The notes below the pieces were generated by a model. It was not told where the DNA came from. It saw only the letters and a program-made list of their open reading frames with translations, and made no database searches. This document shows, piece after piece, positions 1 to 6,380 of a stretch of DNA of 12,276 nucleotides (the stretch's first letter is position 1; each line of letters begins with the position of its first letter). Source of the stretch: Treponema sp. (GTDB lineage Bacteria > Spirochaetota > Spirochaetia > Treponematales > Treponemataceae); NCBI GenBank assembly GCA_024691265.1, contig JAILNT010000223.1, positions 1 through 12,276 on the forward strand. The letters are read 5' to 3'. Position numbers and translations under genes: made by a program.

Positions 1-657
1 GATTCGGCTTCTTTTTCTATTGAAAAGGGTGAATTTGCTGCAATATCAGGTCCATCTGGTTCTGGAAAATCAACTTTATTAAATATGATAGGTTTAATAG
101 ATTTGCCTTCATCTGGTTCTATTTTGCTTGATGGTGTTGATGTTTATGAAGGTATAAAACTTGAAAATACTGTGAAAACTCCTTTGAGTCTTGATTCAAG
201 GCTTACAGAACTTAGACGTTCACATCTTGGCTTTATATTTCAGACTTTTAATCTTATTCCAGTTCTTAATGTATGGGAAAACATAGAGCTTCCGTTGAAG
301 CTGGGGAAATCTCCTGCTTATTCTATGTCTTTGAGTGAAAAAAAAGACTGGATAGAATTTCTTTTGAATACTGTGGGTTTAACAGATTGGAAAAATCATA
401 AACCTTCAGAACTTTCAGGAGGACAGCGTCAGAGAGTTGCTATTGCAAGAGCTTTAGTTACAAAAGCACCTGTTATTCTTGCTGATGAACCAACTGCAAA
501 TCTCGATAGCAAAAATGGTGATCAGATTCTTGATTTGATGAAAAAATTGAATGAAGAACTTCATACAACTTTTGTTTTTTCAACGCATGATGCAAAAATT
601 GTAGCTATGTCGAACCATGTTATAAAAATTAGAGATGGCAAGATTTTAGAGAAGTAA
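1..657 (+). CDS. ABC transporter ATP-binding protein, MacB/LolD type (5' truncated)
   Basis: This is the ATPase subunit of an ABC transporter; it hydrolyses ATP at the inner face of the cytoplasmic membrane to power a partner permease. The frame is open from base 1, so the gene begins upstream of the window, and 218 residues are visible. In order there are a Walker A motif GPSGSGKST (bases 49-75), a Q-loop glutamine (241-243) inside FQTFNLIP, the signature LSGGQRQR (412-435), Walker B VILADEPT (472-495) and an H-loop histidine in STHD (586-588). The FQxFNLIPxL and ENIELPL context is typical of the MacB/LolD/FtsE-like group, which works with FtsX-type permeases in lipoprotein release, efflux or envelope stress. 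Family members are about 220-240 residues, so only about 10-20 N-terminal residues are missing. The permease is not in the window, so the substrate cannot be assigned. No partner gene follows; it appears to be the last gene of its operon. Confidence 0.93.
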   Translation, partial: DSASFSIEKGEFAAISGPSGSGKSTLLNMIGLIDLPSSGSILLDGVDVYEGIKLENTVKTPLSLDSRLTELRRSHLGFIFQTFNLIPVLNVWENIELPLKLGKSPAYSMSLSEKKDWIEFLLNTVGLTDWKNHKPSELSGGQRQRVAIARALVTKAPVILADEPTANLDSKNGDQILDLMKKLNEELHTTFVFSTHDAKIVAMSNHVIKIRDGKILEK

Positions 658-747
658 TATAATTTCCCATTGCTTTAGTATTTTATTTAGATGCTAAAAA
701 ATAGCTGTTTTGGCTTAAATCTTATCAATATTAGCAGGTAAATTGGC

Positions 748-790
748 TAGACTTTCGGTATAATCAATATTATACTAGTATATTGCTAGG
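748..790 (+). promoter_or_regulatory. Promoter and candidate operator of the Rrf2 regulator gene
   Basis: A possible sigma-70 promoter is TAGACT (748-753), a 17-bp spacer and TATACT (771-776). The -10 box is the left half of a perfect 12-bp palindrome, TATACTAGTATA (771-782), followed by CTAGG at 786-790 near the expected transcription start. Similar ATACTA and CTAGG elements occur in the cysK promoter. This layout would suit autorepression by the Rrf2 protein encoded just downstream. The -35 match is only 4 of 6, and a second TATAAT at 759-764 lacks a good -35, so the exact promoter is uncertain. Confidence 0.5.
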
Positions 791-820
791 TTTTTATATG
801 AATTATACCTGGGAGGTTTT

Positions 821-1258
821 ATGAAAATATCAACACGTGGCCGTTATGCACTACGTTTTATGATTGATTTAGCCCAGCATAATAATGGGGAATATACAGC
901 TCTTAAAGATATTTCTGCTCGGCAGAATATTTCTATAAAATATCTTGAGCAGATAACTTCTCTTTTAAGCAAATTTGGACTTCTTATAAGTGTAAGAGGT
1001 CCTCAGGGAGGATATAAACTTTCTAAGGCACCTGAAAAATATACAGCTGGTGAGATTCTTCGTATAACAGAAGGAAATCTTGCTCCTGTAACTTGTCTGG
1101 AGCAGGCTGTAAATACCTGTGAAAGAAGAGAATCTTGTCCTACATTAAAACTTTGGGAAGGATTATATAAGGTTGCTAATAATTATTTAGACAGTGTTAG
1201 TCTAGAACAGCTTGTTCAGGACGCAAATCCTTCTTGTGCTTATGATTATGTTATCTAG
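821..1258 (+). CDS. Rrf2-family transcriptional regulator with IscR-like cysteines
   Basis: This 145-residue winged-helix regulator has the family's N-terminal signature (MKISTRGRYAL), a helix-turn-helix around residues 25-50, and the wing segment RGPQGGYKL (59-67). Three cysteines, C92, C100 and C106, sit where IscR holds its [2Fe-2S] cluster, so it probably senses iron-sulphur or redox status. Spacing is C-X7-C-X5-C rather than the X5/X5 of E. coli IscR, and the position of the IscR ligand His107 is a leucine here (L109). A fourth cysteine lies at C139. The CymR type, which senses cysteine through CysK, generally lacks this cluster. The start is supported by GGGAGG at 811-816, four bases before the ATG. 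cysK follows after a terminator, and both promoters share CTAGG elements, so cysK is a likely target. The iscR or cymR name is not assigned because the class is ambiguous. Confidence 0.92.
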   Translation: MKISTRGRYALRFMIDLAQHNNGEYTALKDISARQNISIKYLEQITSLLSKFGLLISVRGPQGGYKLSKAPEKYTAGEILRITEGNLAPVTCLEQAVNTCERRESCPTLKLWEGLYKVANNYLDSVSLEQLVQDANPSCAYDYVI

Positions 1259-1280
1259 TTAATCTTTATTAATTTATCAT

Positions 1281-1310
1281 GCAGAAGTACGATTGTATTT
1301 CTGCTTTTTT
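1281..1310 (+). terminator. Rho-independent terminator after the Rrf2 gene
   Basis: A 10-bp stem with one G-U pair (1281-1290 with 1295-1304) closes a GATT tetraloop and is followed directly by six T (1305-1310). It lies 22 bases after the Rrf2 stop codon and separates that transcript from cysK. Confidence 0.9.
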
Positions 1311-1358
1311 ATTTCTAATAATTTTATAGTTTTTTACTAGGAAATTATCATAAATCTA

Positions 1359-1412
1359 TTGACAACTAATTTTACTTGCTGTAATCTAGGTATTACATAC
1401 TAAATAACTAGG
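1359..1412 (+). promoter_or_regulatory. cysK promoter with CTAGG repeat elements
   Basis: A perfect -35 box TTGACA (1359-1364) is followed either by TAATCT (1382-1387, 17-bp spacer) or by TGTAAT (1380-1385, 15-bp spacer). CTAGG occurs at 1386-1390, touching the -10 box, and again at 1408-1412, exactly 22 bp or about two helical turns later. A third copy lies at 1337-1341, 22 bp or so upstream of the -35. Between the two downstream copies is GTAT-TAC-ATAC (1390-1400). The arrangement suggests repression by the adjacent Rrf2 protein. Confidence 0.6.
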
Positions 1413-1445
1413 TTTTATTGCAATACAACAATATTGGAGGCATTT

Positions 1446-2381
1446 ATGGCAGAAAGAATTGCAAAGAAAGTTACAGATTTAGTCGGACATACACCTTTAC
1501 TTGAATTGAGTAATGTAGAAAAGAAATATAATCTCAAAGCTCGTATCTTAGCGAAGCTTGAATATTTTAATCCAGCTGGAAGTGTAAAAGACAGAATTGC
1601 TAAAAATATAATTGATGATGCTATAAAGAATGGAAAGATAACTTCTGATTCTGTAATTATTGAACCTACTAGTGGTAATACAGGAATTGGGCTGGCAATG
1701 GTTGCTGCAAGTTATGGACTAAAAGCTATTCTTACAATGCCTGAAACTATGTCTGTTGAAAGACGTAATCTTTTAAAAGCATATGGTGCCGAAATAGTTC
1801 TTACTGATGGTGCTAAGGGAATGAAGGGTGCTATTGAAAAGGCAAATGAACTTGCTGCAAACACTCCTCATAGCTTTATTCCAGGTCAGTTTACTAATCC
1901 TGTAAATCCTCAGACTCATTTTGAAACAACAGGTCCTGAAATCTGGGAAGATACAGATGGAAATGTTGATGCCTTTGTTGCTGGAGTTGGTACAGGCGGA
2001 ACTTTATCGGGTGTTGGAAAATATTTGAAGTCAAAAAAATCAGATGTAAAGATTTATGCTGTTGAGCCTGCAAGTTCTCCTGTTCTTTCACAGGGAAAAG
2101 CTGGGCCTCATAAGATTCAGGGTATTGGAGCCGGTTTTGTTCCTGATACTTTGGATACAAAGATTTATGATGAAATTATTCCTGTTCAGAATGAAGATGC
2201 TTTTGCTTCTGGACGTGATTTTGGTAAAACTGAAGGCGTTCTTGTTGGTATTTCTTCAGGTGCTGCACTTTGGGCTGCAATAGAGCTTGCTAAACGTCCT
2301 GAATATGAGGGAAAAACTATTGTTGCATTATTACCTGATACAGGAGACCGCTATCTTTCAACAGCTTTGTTTTCAGAATAA
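1446..2381 (+). CDS. cysK: O-acetylserine sulfhydrylase (cysteine synthase A)
   Basis: This cytoplasmic PLP enzyme makes L-cysteine from O-acetylserine and sulphide, the last step of cysteine biosynthesis. The 311-residue protein is of normal family length. It shows the PLP lysine K48 in NPAGSVKDR, the substrate loop TSGNTG (75-80), the PLP-phosphate loop GTGGT (182-186), the CysK-typical HKIQGIGAGF (222-231), the GISSG segment (268-272), and the terminal LPDTGDRYLST. This favours CysK over cystathionine beta-synthase, although the fold is shared. An in-frame TTG at 1434 would add 12 bases' worth of residues but lies inside the Shine-Dalgarno sequence TTGGAGG (1434-1440). The ATG at 1446, five bases after it, is therefore chosen. 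The gene has its own promoter with CTAGG elements shared with the upstream Rrf2 gene, which is probably its regulator. No serine acetyltransferase (cysE) is in the window. Confidence 0.95.
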   Translation: MAERIAKKVTDLVGHTPLLELSNVEKKYNLKARILAKLEYFNPAGSVKDRIAKNIIDDAIKNGKITSDSVIIEPTSGNTGIGLAMVAASYGLKAILTMPETMSVERRNLLKAYGAEIVLTDGAKGMKGAIEKANELAANTPHSFIPGQFTNPVNPQTHFETTGPEIWEDTDGNVDAFVAGVGTGGTLSGVGKYLKSKKSDVKIYAVEPASSPVLSQGKAGPHKIQGIGAGFVPDTLDTKIYDEIIPVQNEDAFASGRDFGKTEGVLVGISSGAALWAAIELAKRPEYEGKTIVALLPDTGDRYLSTALFSE

Positions 2382-2390
2382 TTTTTAGAT

Positions 2391-2433
2391 AAAAAAATAC
2401 AGCTTTTAGATTTTTTTCTCTAAGAGCTGTATT
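2391..2433 (-). terminator. Terminator of the minus-strand hydrogenase operon
   Basis: A 15-bp stem with one G-U pair (2396-2410 with 2419-2433) encloses an 8-base loop. Read on the minus strand it is followed by a run of T (complement of the A run 2391-2397), so it is a good terminator for the minus-strand operon, about 20 bases after the yfcE-like stop. On the plus strand it starts 14 bases after the cysK stop but is followed by ATTAAAATTA rather than a T-run, so its effect on cysK would be weaker. Confidence 0.85.
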
Positions 2434-2453
2434 AAAATTAAAAAATAAAAATT

Positions 2454-2996
2454 CTATATCGAATCAGTTTTTATAACATTTCCTTGTAAGTCATATAAAC
2501 TAACTTGTTTATTTTCGTATATTGCATAGCCTGCAGGAGTTCCTCCCTTTGGAAGTGAAATGGAACCTGGGTTACAAATTAAAAGACCCTTTTCGTTTTT
2601 GTGCATTTCCTGAATATGGGTATGTCCATAAAGAAAGATTTGACCTGAAAGTTTTGGAAGATTATCAGGGTTATAGATATGTCCATGTGTGCAGAAAATC
2701 TTTACCCCATTGTCTACAACAAAAGAATAATCAGAAAGGACTGGAAATGATAGAAGCATTTGGTCAACTTCTGCATCGCAATTTCCTCTGCAAGCTATAA
2801 TTTTGTCAGCTAAAGGATTTAATAATTCTACGACACCTTTTGGGTTATGTCCTTCAGGAAGGGGATTCCTTGGACCATGATAAAGAATATCGCCTAGCAA
2901 AATAAGATAATCTGCATCATGCATTTTATATTGTTCAAGAACTTTTTTTAATGCACTTTCTGAACCGTGAATATCAGAACAGATAAAATATTTCAT
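2454..2996 (-). CDS. YfcE-type metallophosphoesterase
   Basis: This cytoplasmic calcineurin-like phosphodiesterase (180 residues; E. coli YfcE has 184) probably binds two metal ions and hydrolyses phosphodiesters; the natural substrate of this family is unknown. All expected metal-site motifs are present: SDIHG (residues 7-11, D8 and H10), GDILYHG (35-41, D36 and H40), GNCD (71-74), THGH (103-106) and GHTH (124-127), followed by NPGS (142-145). The order and spacing match the MJ0936/YfcE group. The ATG lies 23 bp after the stop of the upstream PAP2 gene. The Shine-Dalgarno AGGAG (minus strand, 3010-3014) is 13 bases away, which is rather long. It is the last gene of the minus-strand transcript. 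The gene name yfcE is reasonable by homology, but orthology is not proven. Confidence 0.92.
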   Translation of the reverse strand: MKYFICSDIHGSESALKKVLEQYKMHDADYLILLGDILYHGPRNPLPEGHNPKGVVELLNPLADKIIACRGNCDAEVDQMLLSFPVLSDYSFVVDNGVKIFCTHGHIYNPDNLPKLSGQIFLYGHTHIQEMHKNEKGLLICNPGSISLPKGGTPAGYAIYENKQVSLYDLQGNVIKTDSI

Positions 2997-3019
2997 AATT
3001 TTTCTTTTTCTCCTTTATT

Positions 3020-3871
3020 TTAATATTTTATAGTTATAGCAATTCCTGCAGGAAGTGGTGTTATAACTGTGTTTTTTGTTTTGTGAAGATAGGGAACTAA
3101 AAAGCCGCAGGCAGAACCTAAAATTGCTCCTGATATAACATCTGTTGCAAAATGGTTGCCGCTTAAAACTCTTAAAACTCCTGTTGTTGTTGCAAAAGAA
3201 AGACTTCCTATCCATACTGGTATTTTCCATTTTGAATCTGGATTATAGCTAGAGAATGTATAGGCTGTGAAAACTGCGGCTGCAAAGGCATTGGTTGTAT
3301 GTCCGCTTAGCCATGAGTTAAGATAATCCCCCTCTTCTATATCACTTGAAGGTCCCCCTTCGTAATACATGTAAGGGCGATTTCTGTCTACACAGTTTTT
3401 TAGAACTCTTGCAGTTCCTGTTGCCAAAAGCATTGTTTCTGCATACATAAATGCAATTTTTATGTAATCGTCAGAAGTTGCCATAGTTAAAAGAGGAAGT
3501 GCTACAGTCGTGTAAACTGTAATATCACTTATAGTGCTTATAGTGTTGTTGTAAGAATGCATGAAAAATCTGTCAAATGCATTTACATTACTTTTTTCAA
3601 GCAGCTTTCCGTTCCATTTTTCTGTTTCAGAAAAATGTTCATTAAGAAGACATGCTGTCCATTCTGTAATACCTATCGAAAAAAGCGAAATATCAAGGGC
3701 TTTTTTGTATTCAAATGGACTATCAGCATTATTTAAAATATTTTCTTTCTTTCCTTTATCCAGGATAATAGAATCACTTTGTTTTGATTCTGCATTATCC
3801 TGGGCAAAAAGAGGAAGATTGAATAATAAGGCAGTTAGGATTGATATAGTTGTAACCTGTCTTTTATTCAT
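3020..3871 (-). CDS. Secreted PAP2-family phosphatase
   Basis: This 283-residue member of the PAP2 (type 2 phosphatidic acid phosphatase) superfamily removes phosphate from lipid or other phosphate esters, probably at the periplasmic side of the membrane. A signal peptide is visible: positive N-terminus MNKRQ, hydrophobic core 7-22 and a likely cut near LFAQ (21-24). The three phosphatase motifs are K-X6-RP (K158, R165, P166), SGH (189-191, with LSGH rather than the usual PSGH) and R-X5-H-X3-D (R234, H240, D244). All catalytic residues are present. Several hydrophobic segments (about 112-155, 190-210 and 220-260) may span the membrane. The C-terminus (about 268-283) alternates like a beta-strand and ends in an aromatic residue, a pattern seen in envelope proteins. 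The Shine-Dalgarno GAGG (minus strand, 3877-3880) lies in the 11-bp gap after rlmB, which supports this start. The substrate (undecaprenyl pyrophosphate, phosphatidate or lipid A) cannot be told from the sequence. Confidence 0.88.
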   Translation of the reverse strand: MNKRQVTTISILTALLFNLPLFAQDNAESKQSDSIILDKGKKENILNNADSPFEYKKALDISLFSIGITEWTACLLNEHFSETEKWNGKLLEKSNVNAFDRFFMHSYNNTISTISDITVYTTVALPLLTMATSDDYIKIAFMYAETMLLATGTARVLKNCVDRNRPYMYYEGGPSSDIEEGDYLNSWLSGHTTNAFAAAVFTAYTFSSYNPDSKWKIPVWIGSLSFATTTGVLRVLSGNHFATDVISGAILGSACGFLVPYLHKTKNTVITPLPAGIAITIKY

Positions 3872-3882
3872 AATGACCTCAT

Positions 3883-4665
3883 TTATTTTAAATTTATTTT
3901 ACTACATTCATAAAGAATGATAGCGGCAGCTTGTGCTACATTAAGGCTTTCAACTGGTGCTGTATTTCCTTCTTTCATTCCTGTAAATGGAATAATTACA
4001 AGTTCATCACAGCAGTCTTTTACAGCCTGAGAAATACCGTGTTCCTCATTTCCTAATATTATAAGAGCCGGTTTTTCTGCACAAAGGGTGGATATTGCAG
4101 AAACAGAAACTTTTGCATCTACTGCAGTTCCTATTATTTCCATCTTGCCTTTCATATCTTGAAGTAAACGAGGTATAGAACGAATAGAATAAACATTTAC
4201 ATGTTCCATTCCACCTTGTGCCACTCTATATGAGCTTGTAGTGATAGAGCTTTGGGATTCATCAAGAGGTATAACTATATTTTTTACACCAAAGAAAGCT
4301 GCACTTCTTACAATTGCTCCAAGATTATTAGCATTTCCAACTCTGTCGAGAATGACTGCACTTTCTTTATTTTCTATCCAAGAAGATGCAATTGATGTTG
4401 TTAATGCTGCAATTTTTGGAGTTTCAATCATTGCAACTACTCCCTGATGATGTACAGTTCCGCTAAGACGTTCCAAATCTTTTGGACTTTCTACCATATT
4501 ATAAGGAGCTTTTCTTGCAGCAAGCTTTTTACAGGCATCACCAAAATCATGCACTCTATCGCATGTAAAATAAAGTCGTTTTACTCTGTCGATATTGTTG
4601 TCTACCAGAGCTTTTACAGCTGCAAATCCGCAAACTGCAAGTTCATTGTTCTGAGTGTTCTTCAT
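3883..4665 (-). CDS. rlmB: TrmH/SpoU-family RNA 2'-O-methyltransferase, RlmB-like
   Basis: This SPOUT-class enzyme transfers a methyl group from S-adenosylmethionine to a ribose 2'-OH; RlmB acts on G2251 of 23S rRNA. An N-terminal L30e-like RNA-binding domain (about residues 8-80) ends in the RlmB-like HHQGVVA (72-78). The catalytic domain has motif 1 NANNLGAIVRSA (111-122, catalytic R120), motif 2 LGNEEHGIS (204-212) and motif 3 from IPF (225) to SLNVAQAAA (240-248). A few extra residues (KEGNTAPVE) sit between IPFTG and SLNV compared with E. coli RlmB. The frame is open to an ATG at 4725, but that start would overlap the hydrogenase by 50 bp. The ATG at 4665 has AAGGA (minus strand, 4673-4677) seven bases before it and gives a 260-residue protein of normal length. 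The gap to the hydrogenase stop is 10 bp. A related TrmH-family target (tRNA or another rRNA site) is possible. Confidence 0.86.
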   Translation of the reverse strand: MKNTQNNELAVCGFAAVKALVDNNIDRVKRLYFTCDRVHDFGDACKKLAARKAPYNMVESPKDLERLSGTVHHQGVVAMIETPKIAALTTSIASSWIENKESAVILDRVGNANNLGAIVRSAAFFGVKNIVIPLDESQSSITTSSYRVAQGGMEHVNVYSIRSIPRLLQDMKGKMEIIGTAVDAKVSVSAISTLCAEKPALIILGNEEHGISQAVKDCCDELVIIPFTGMKEGNTAPVESLNVAQAAAIILYECSKINLK

Positions 4666-4675
4666 TAAAGATTCC

Positions 4676-6190
4676 TTATTTTGTAGGTGTTTCAGGAGTT
4701 TCTTTTTTTGCAGGTTTTCCATCAACTAAATCTGCGGCTCCTGATTCTACATATTTCTTCAACTGGAATGCTGCAACTTTTGGATTCATTACAACAGAAG
4801 GACCGGCAATACAACCTCCTTCACAAGCCATAACTTCAACAAGGTTAGGGCAATTTACAGGGGTTGGCATTGTGCCTGCGTTAATTTTTCCATATTGAGC
4901 AAGCATTTTCATTCCAGCTTTATTGAGTCCATTAATTATTGTTGGTCTCAAGATTGATTTGTCATGTAATCTTATTTTTACAGAATTTGCAACTCCTCCA
5001 CTTACAGCGAAGTTTCTACCGCTTTCTGTAGGAATAATTGTTGGCTTCATTGATTCAACCTGGGCAACATTTATTCCTTTTGCTTCGAAGAATGCTGCAA
5101 CTTCTTCTGCTGAAAGTACATAATCAACAAGTTCATCGTCAAAACCTTCACGGCGTTTTGCAAGACAAGGTCCAATGAACACTGTGATACAATCTTTATC
5201 AGCTTTTTTTGCAATTTCTGCTGTATAGTGCATAGGGCTTCTTGTATCAGAAATACAAGAAGAAAGTTCTGGTACATGTATTTTTACAGCTCTTACATAA
5301 GCCGGACAACAAGAAGTTGTCATCATCTTGTCACCGCGTGCCATTCTTTCTTCAAATTCTGCAGCTTCTTTATCTGCACATACATCAGCACCAATTGCTA
5401 CTTCCCATGTTCTTGAGAAACCACACATTTTCAAGGCTGCTTCCAGCTGTCCTACTTGAACTTTGAACTGACCTGCAATAGCTGGAGCATATAAAGCTAC
5501 AACTTTTTTGCCGCTCATTATGTGTTTTATAACATCAACAAGCTGACTCTTATCCATCATGGCACTAAATGGACATTCTCTCATACAGTTTCCACAGAAG
5601 ATACATTTGTCAAAATCGATTTTTTCTCTTCCGTCTTCACCTTTTGAAATTGCTCCAACTGGACAAGCTTCTTCACAAGGTACTGGGATTTTGATAATTG
5701 CATGATATGGACAGTTTTGCATACAAAGTCCACAGTTTATACATTTGGCAGGGTCAATATGAGAATGCCTGTCTTCTCCAACTTTTATAGCCTGTTTTGG
5801 ACAGTTAACTTCACAAGGGCGGGCAAGACAGCCCTGACAGGCATTTGTTACCATATAATGAGTTTTTACACAGGCATTACATGCTTCATGTAAAACTGTA
5901 AGCATAGGCCACGTAGGTTTTTCTCTGTTTAGTGCTTCCTGGGCAACATCTTCGAGTTCTACATCATCATCAAAATCTTCTACAGACATTCCAAGTCTTG
6001 CCATAACTCTCATCTTCAAGATTTCTCTATCATGATATATACAGCATCTAATTGCCTTGCTGCCTTTTGGAGCAAGTTCTTTAGGAATAAATCTGACTTT
6101 CTGTAAAAGTGTCCCTTCTAATTGCATTTTTGCAATTTTGACAAGAATTTCGCGTTTTAATAGAGACGCATTATTGTTGATGTTAAGCAT
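4676..6190 (-). CDS. Monomeric [FeFe]-hydrogenase, group B type
   Basis: This cytoplasmic iron-sulphur enzyme probably interconverts protons and H2 using reduced ferredoxin, disposing of electrons from fermentation. The 504-residue protein carries the three H-cluster motifs: L1 TSCCPAY (292-298), L2 GPCLAKRRE (340-348) and L3 EVMACEGGCIAG (452-463), with cluster ligands C295, C342, C456 and C460 and the proton-relay C294. GPC in L2 instead of MPC points to group B rather than the prototypical group A. The N-terminal half holds ferredoxin-like cysteine sets at C118/C121/C126/C130, C150/C153/C156/C160, C172/C176 and C196/C199/C202/C206. The N-terminal RCCIYHDR (48-55) also resembles group B enzymes as I recall them. 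The tail after 490 is short, charged and proline/threonine rich. A strong Shine-Dalgarno GGGAGGG (minus strand, 6196-6202) sits five bases before the ATG. Maturases HydE, HydF and HydG are not in the window. It is first in the four-gene transcript. Confidence 0.93.
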   Translation of the reverse strand: MLNINNNASLLKREILVKIAKMQLEGTLLQKVRFIPKELAPKGSKAIRCCIYHDREILKMRVMARLGMSVEDFDDDVELEDVAQEALNREKPTWPMLTVLHEACNACVKTHYMVTNACQGCLARPCEVNCPKQAIKVGEDRHSHIDPAKCINCGLCMQNCPYHAIIKIPVPCEEACPVGAISKGEDGREKIDFDKCIFCGNCMRECPFSAMMDKSQLVDVIKHIMSGKKVVALYAPAIAGQFKVQVGQLEAALKMCGFSRTWEVAIGADVCADKEAAEFEERMARGDKMMTTSCCPAYVRAVKIHVPELSSCISDTRSPMHYTAEIAKKADKDCITVFIGPCLAKRREGFDDELVDYVLSAEEVAAFFEAKGINVAQVESMKPTIIPTESGRNFAVSGGVANSVKIRLHDKSILRPTIINGLNKAGMKMLAQYGKINAGTMPTPVNCPNLVEVMACEGGCIAGPSVVMNPKVAAFQLKKYVESGAADLVDGKPAKKETPETPTK

Positions 6191-6225
6191 TTAGACCCTC
6201 CCTGTATTTCAGGTCAAATTAAAAC

Positions 6226-6288
6226 GAGATTAACCTTTAAGAATTAATCTCTTGAAAAGAATAAAAATAAGTGTATTGAAAGAATACA
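6226..6288 (-). repeat. Two inverted repeats in the hydrogenase leader
   Basis: GAGATTAA (6226-6233) and TTAATCTC (6244-6251) form a perfect 8-bp inverted repeat with a 10-base spacer, ending 24 bases from the hydrogenase Shine-Dalgarno. Further upstream, TGTATT (6272-6277) and AATACA (6283-6288) form a 6-bp repeat with a 5-base spacer. They could be RNA hairpins in the 5' leader or regulator sites. On the minus strand a perfect TATAAT lies at 6341-6336 but lacks a recognisable -35, so the promoter is not settled. Confidence 0.5.
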
Positions 6289-6349
6289 TCATTTTATAGT
6301 TTTCTGCTACTTAGATATTAAAATAAGGATAAAGAATTATAAAAAATGT

Positions 6350-6378
6350 TTGACGAGTTAAAGATGTGAGTTTATACT
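6350..6378 (+). promoter_or_regulatory. Sigma-70 promoter of the arabinose operon
   Basis: TTGACG (6350-6355), a 17-bp spacer and TATACT (6373-6378) form a close sigma-70 promoter match, five of six at each box. The predicted start of transcription, about 6385, gives a leader of about 24 bases before the regulator's ATG. No other promoter is evident before araB, araA or araD, so this probably drives the whole operon. Confidence 0.8.
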
Positions 6379-6380
6379 AT

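Noticed and set aside
674..698. Hairpin TTTAGTA/TGCTAAA after the ABC ATPase gene as a terminator
   Set aside because: The stem is only 7 bp with a U-G pair and an 11-base loop, and it is followed by AAAATAGC with no T-run.
1434..1448. TTG at 1434 as the cysK start
   Set aside because: It lies within the Shine-Dalgarno sequence TTGGAGG; the ATG at 1446 has ideal spacing and gives the family's normal N-terminus.
1894..2283. Open frames on both strands inside cysK
   Set aside because: They are low-complexity shadows of the well-supported cysK frame, with no ribosome binding site and no recognisable domain.
2522..2800. 92-codon plus-strand frame opposite the YfcE-type gene
   Set aside because: It is an antisense shadow of the metallophosphoesterase; the minus frame holds every family motif.
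4666..4725. Longer rlmB beginning at 4725
   Set aside because: It would overlap the hydrogenase gene by 50 bp, and the added residues (MMENLQKKK...) are lysine-rich and out of family; the ATG at 4665 has a proper AAGGA site.
4923..5893. Several plus-strand frames of 62-74 codons opposite the hydrogenase
   Set aside because: Cysteine- and phenylalanine-rich antisense translations of the iron-sulphur motifs, without start signals.
6272..6288. TGTATT-(5)-AATACA as a Rex operator for the hydrogenase
   Set aside because: Rex sites usually read like TTGTGAA or TTGTTAA with a matching inverse half; this repeat differs at several core positions, so it is reported only as a repeat.
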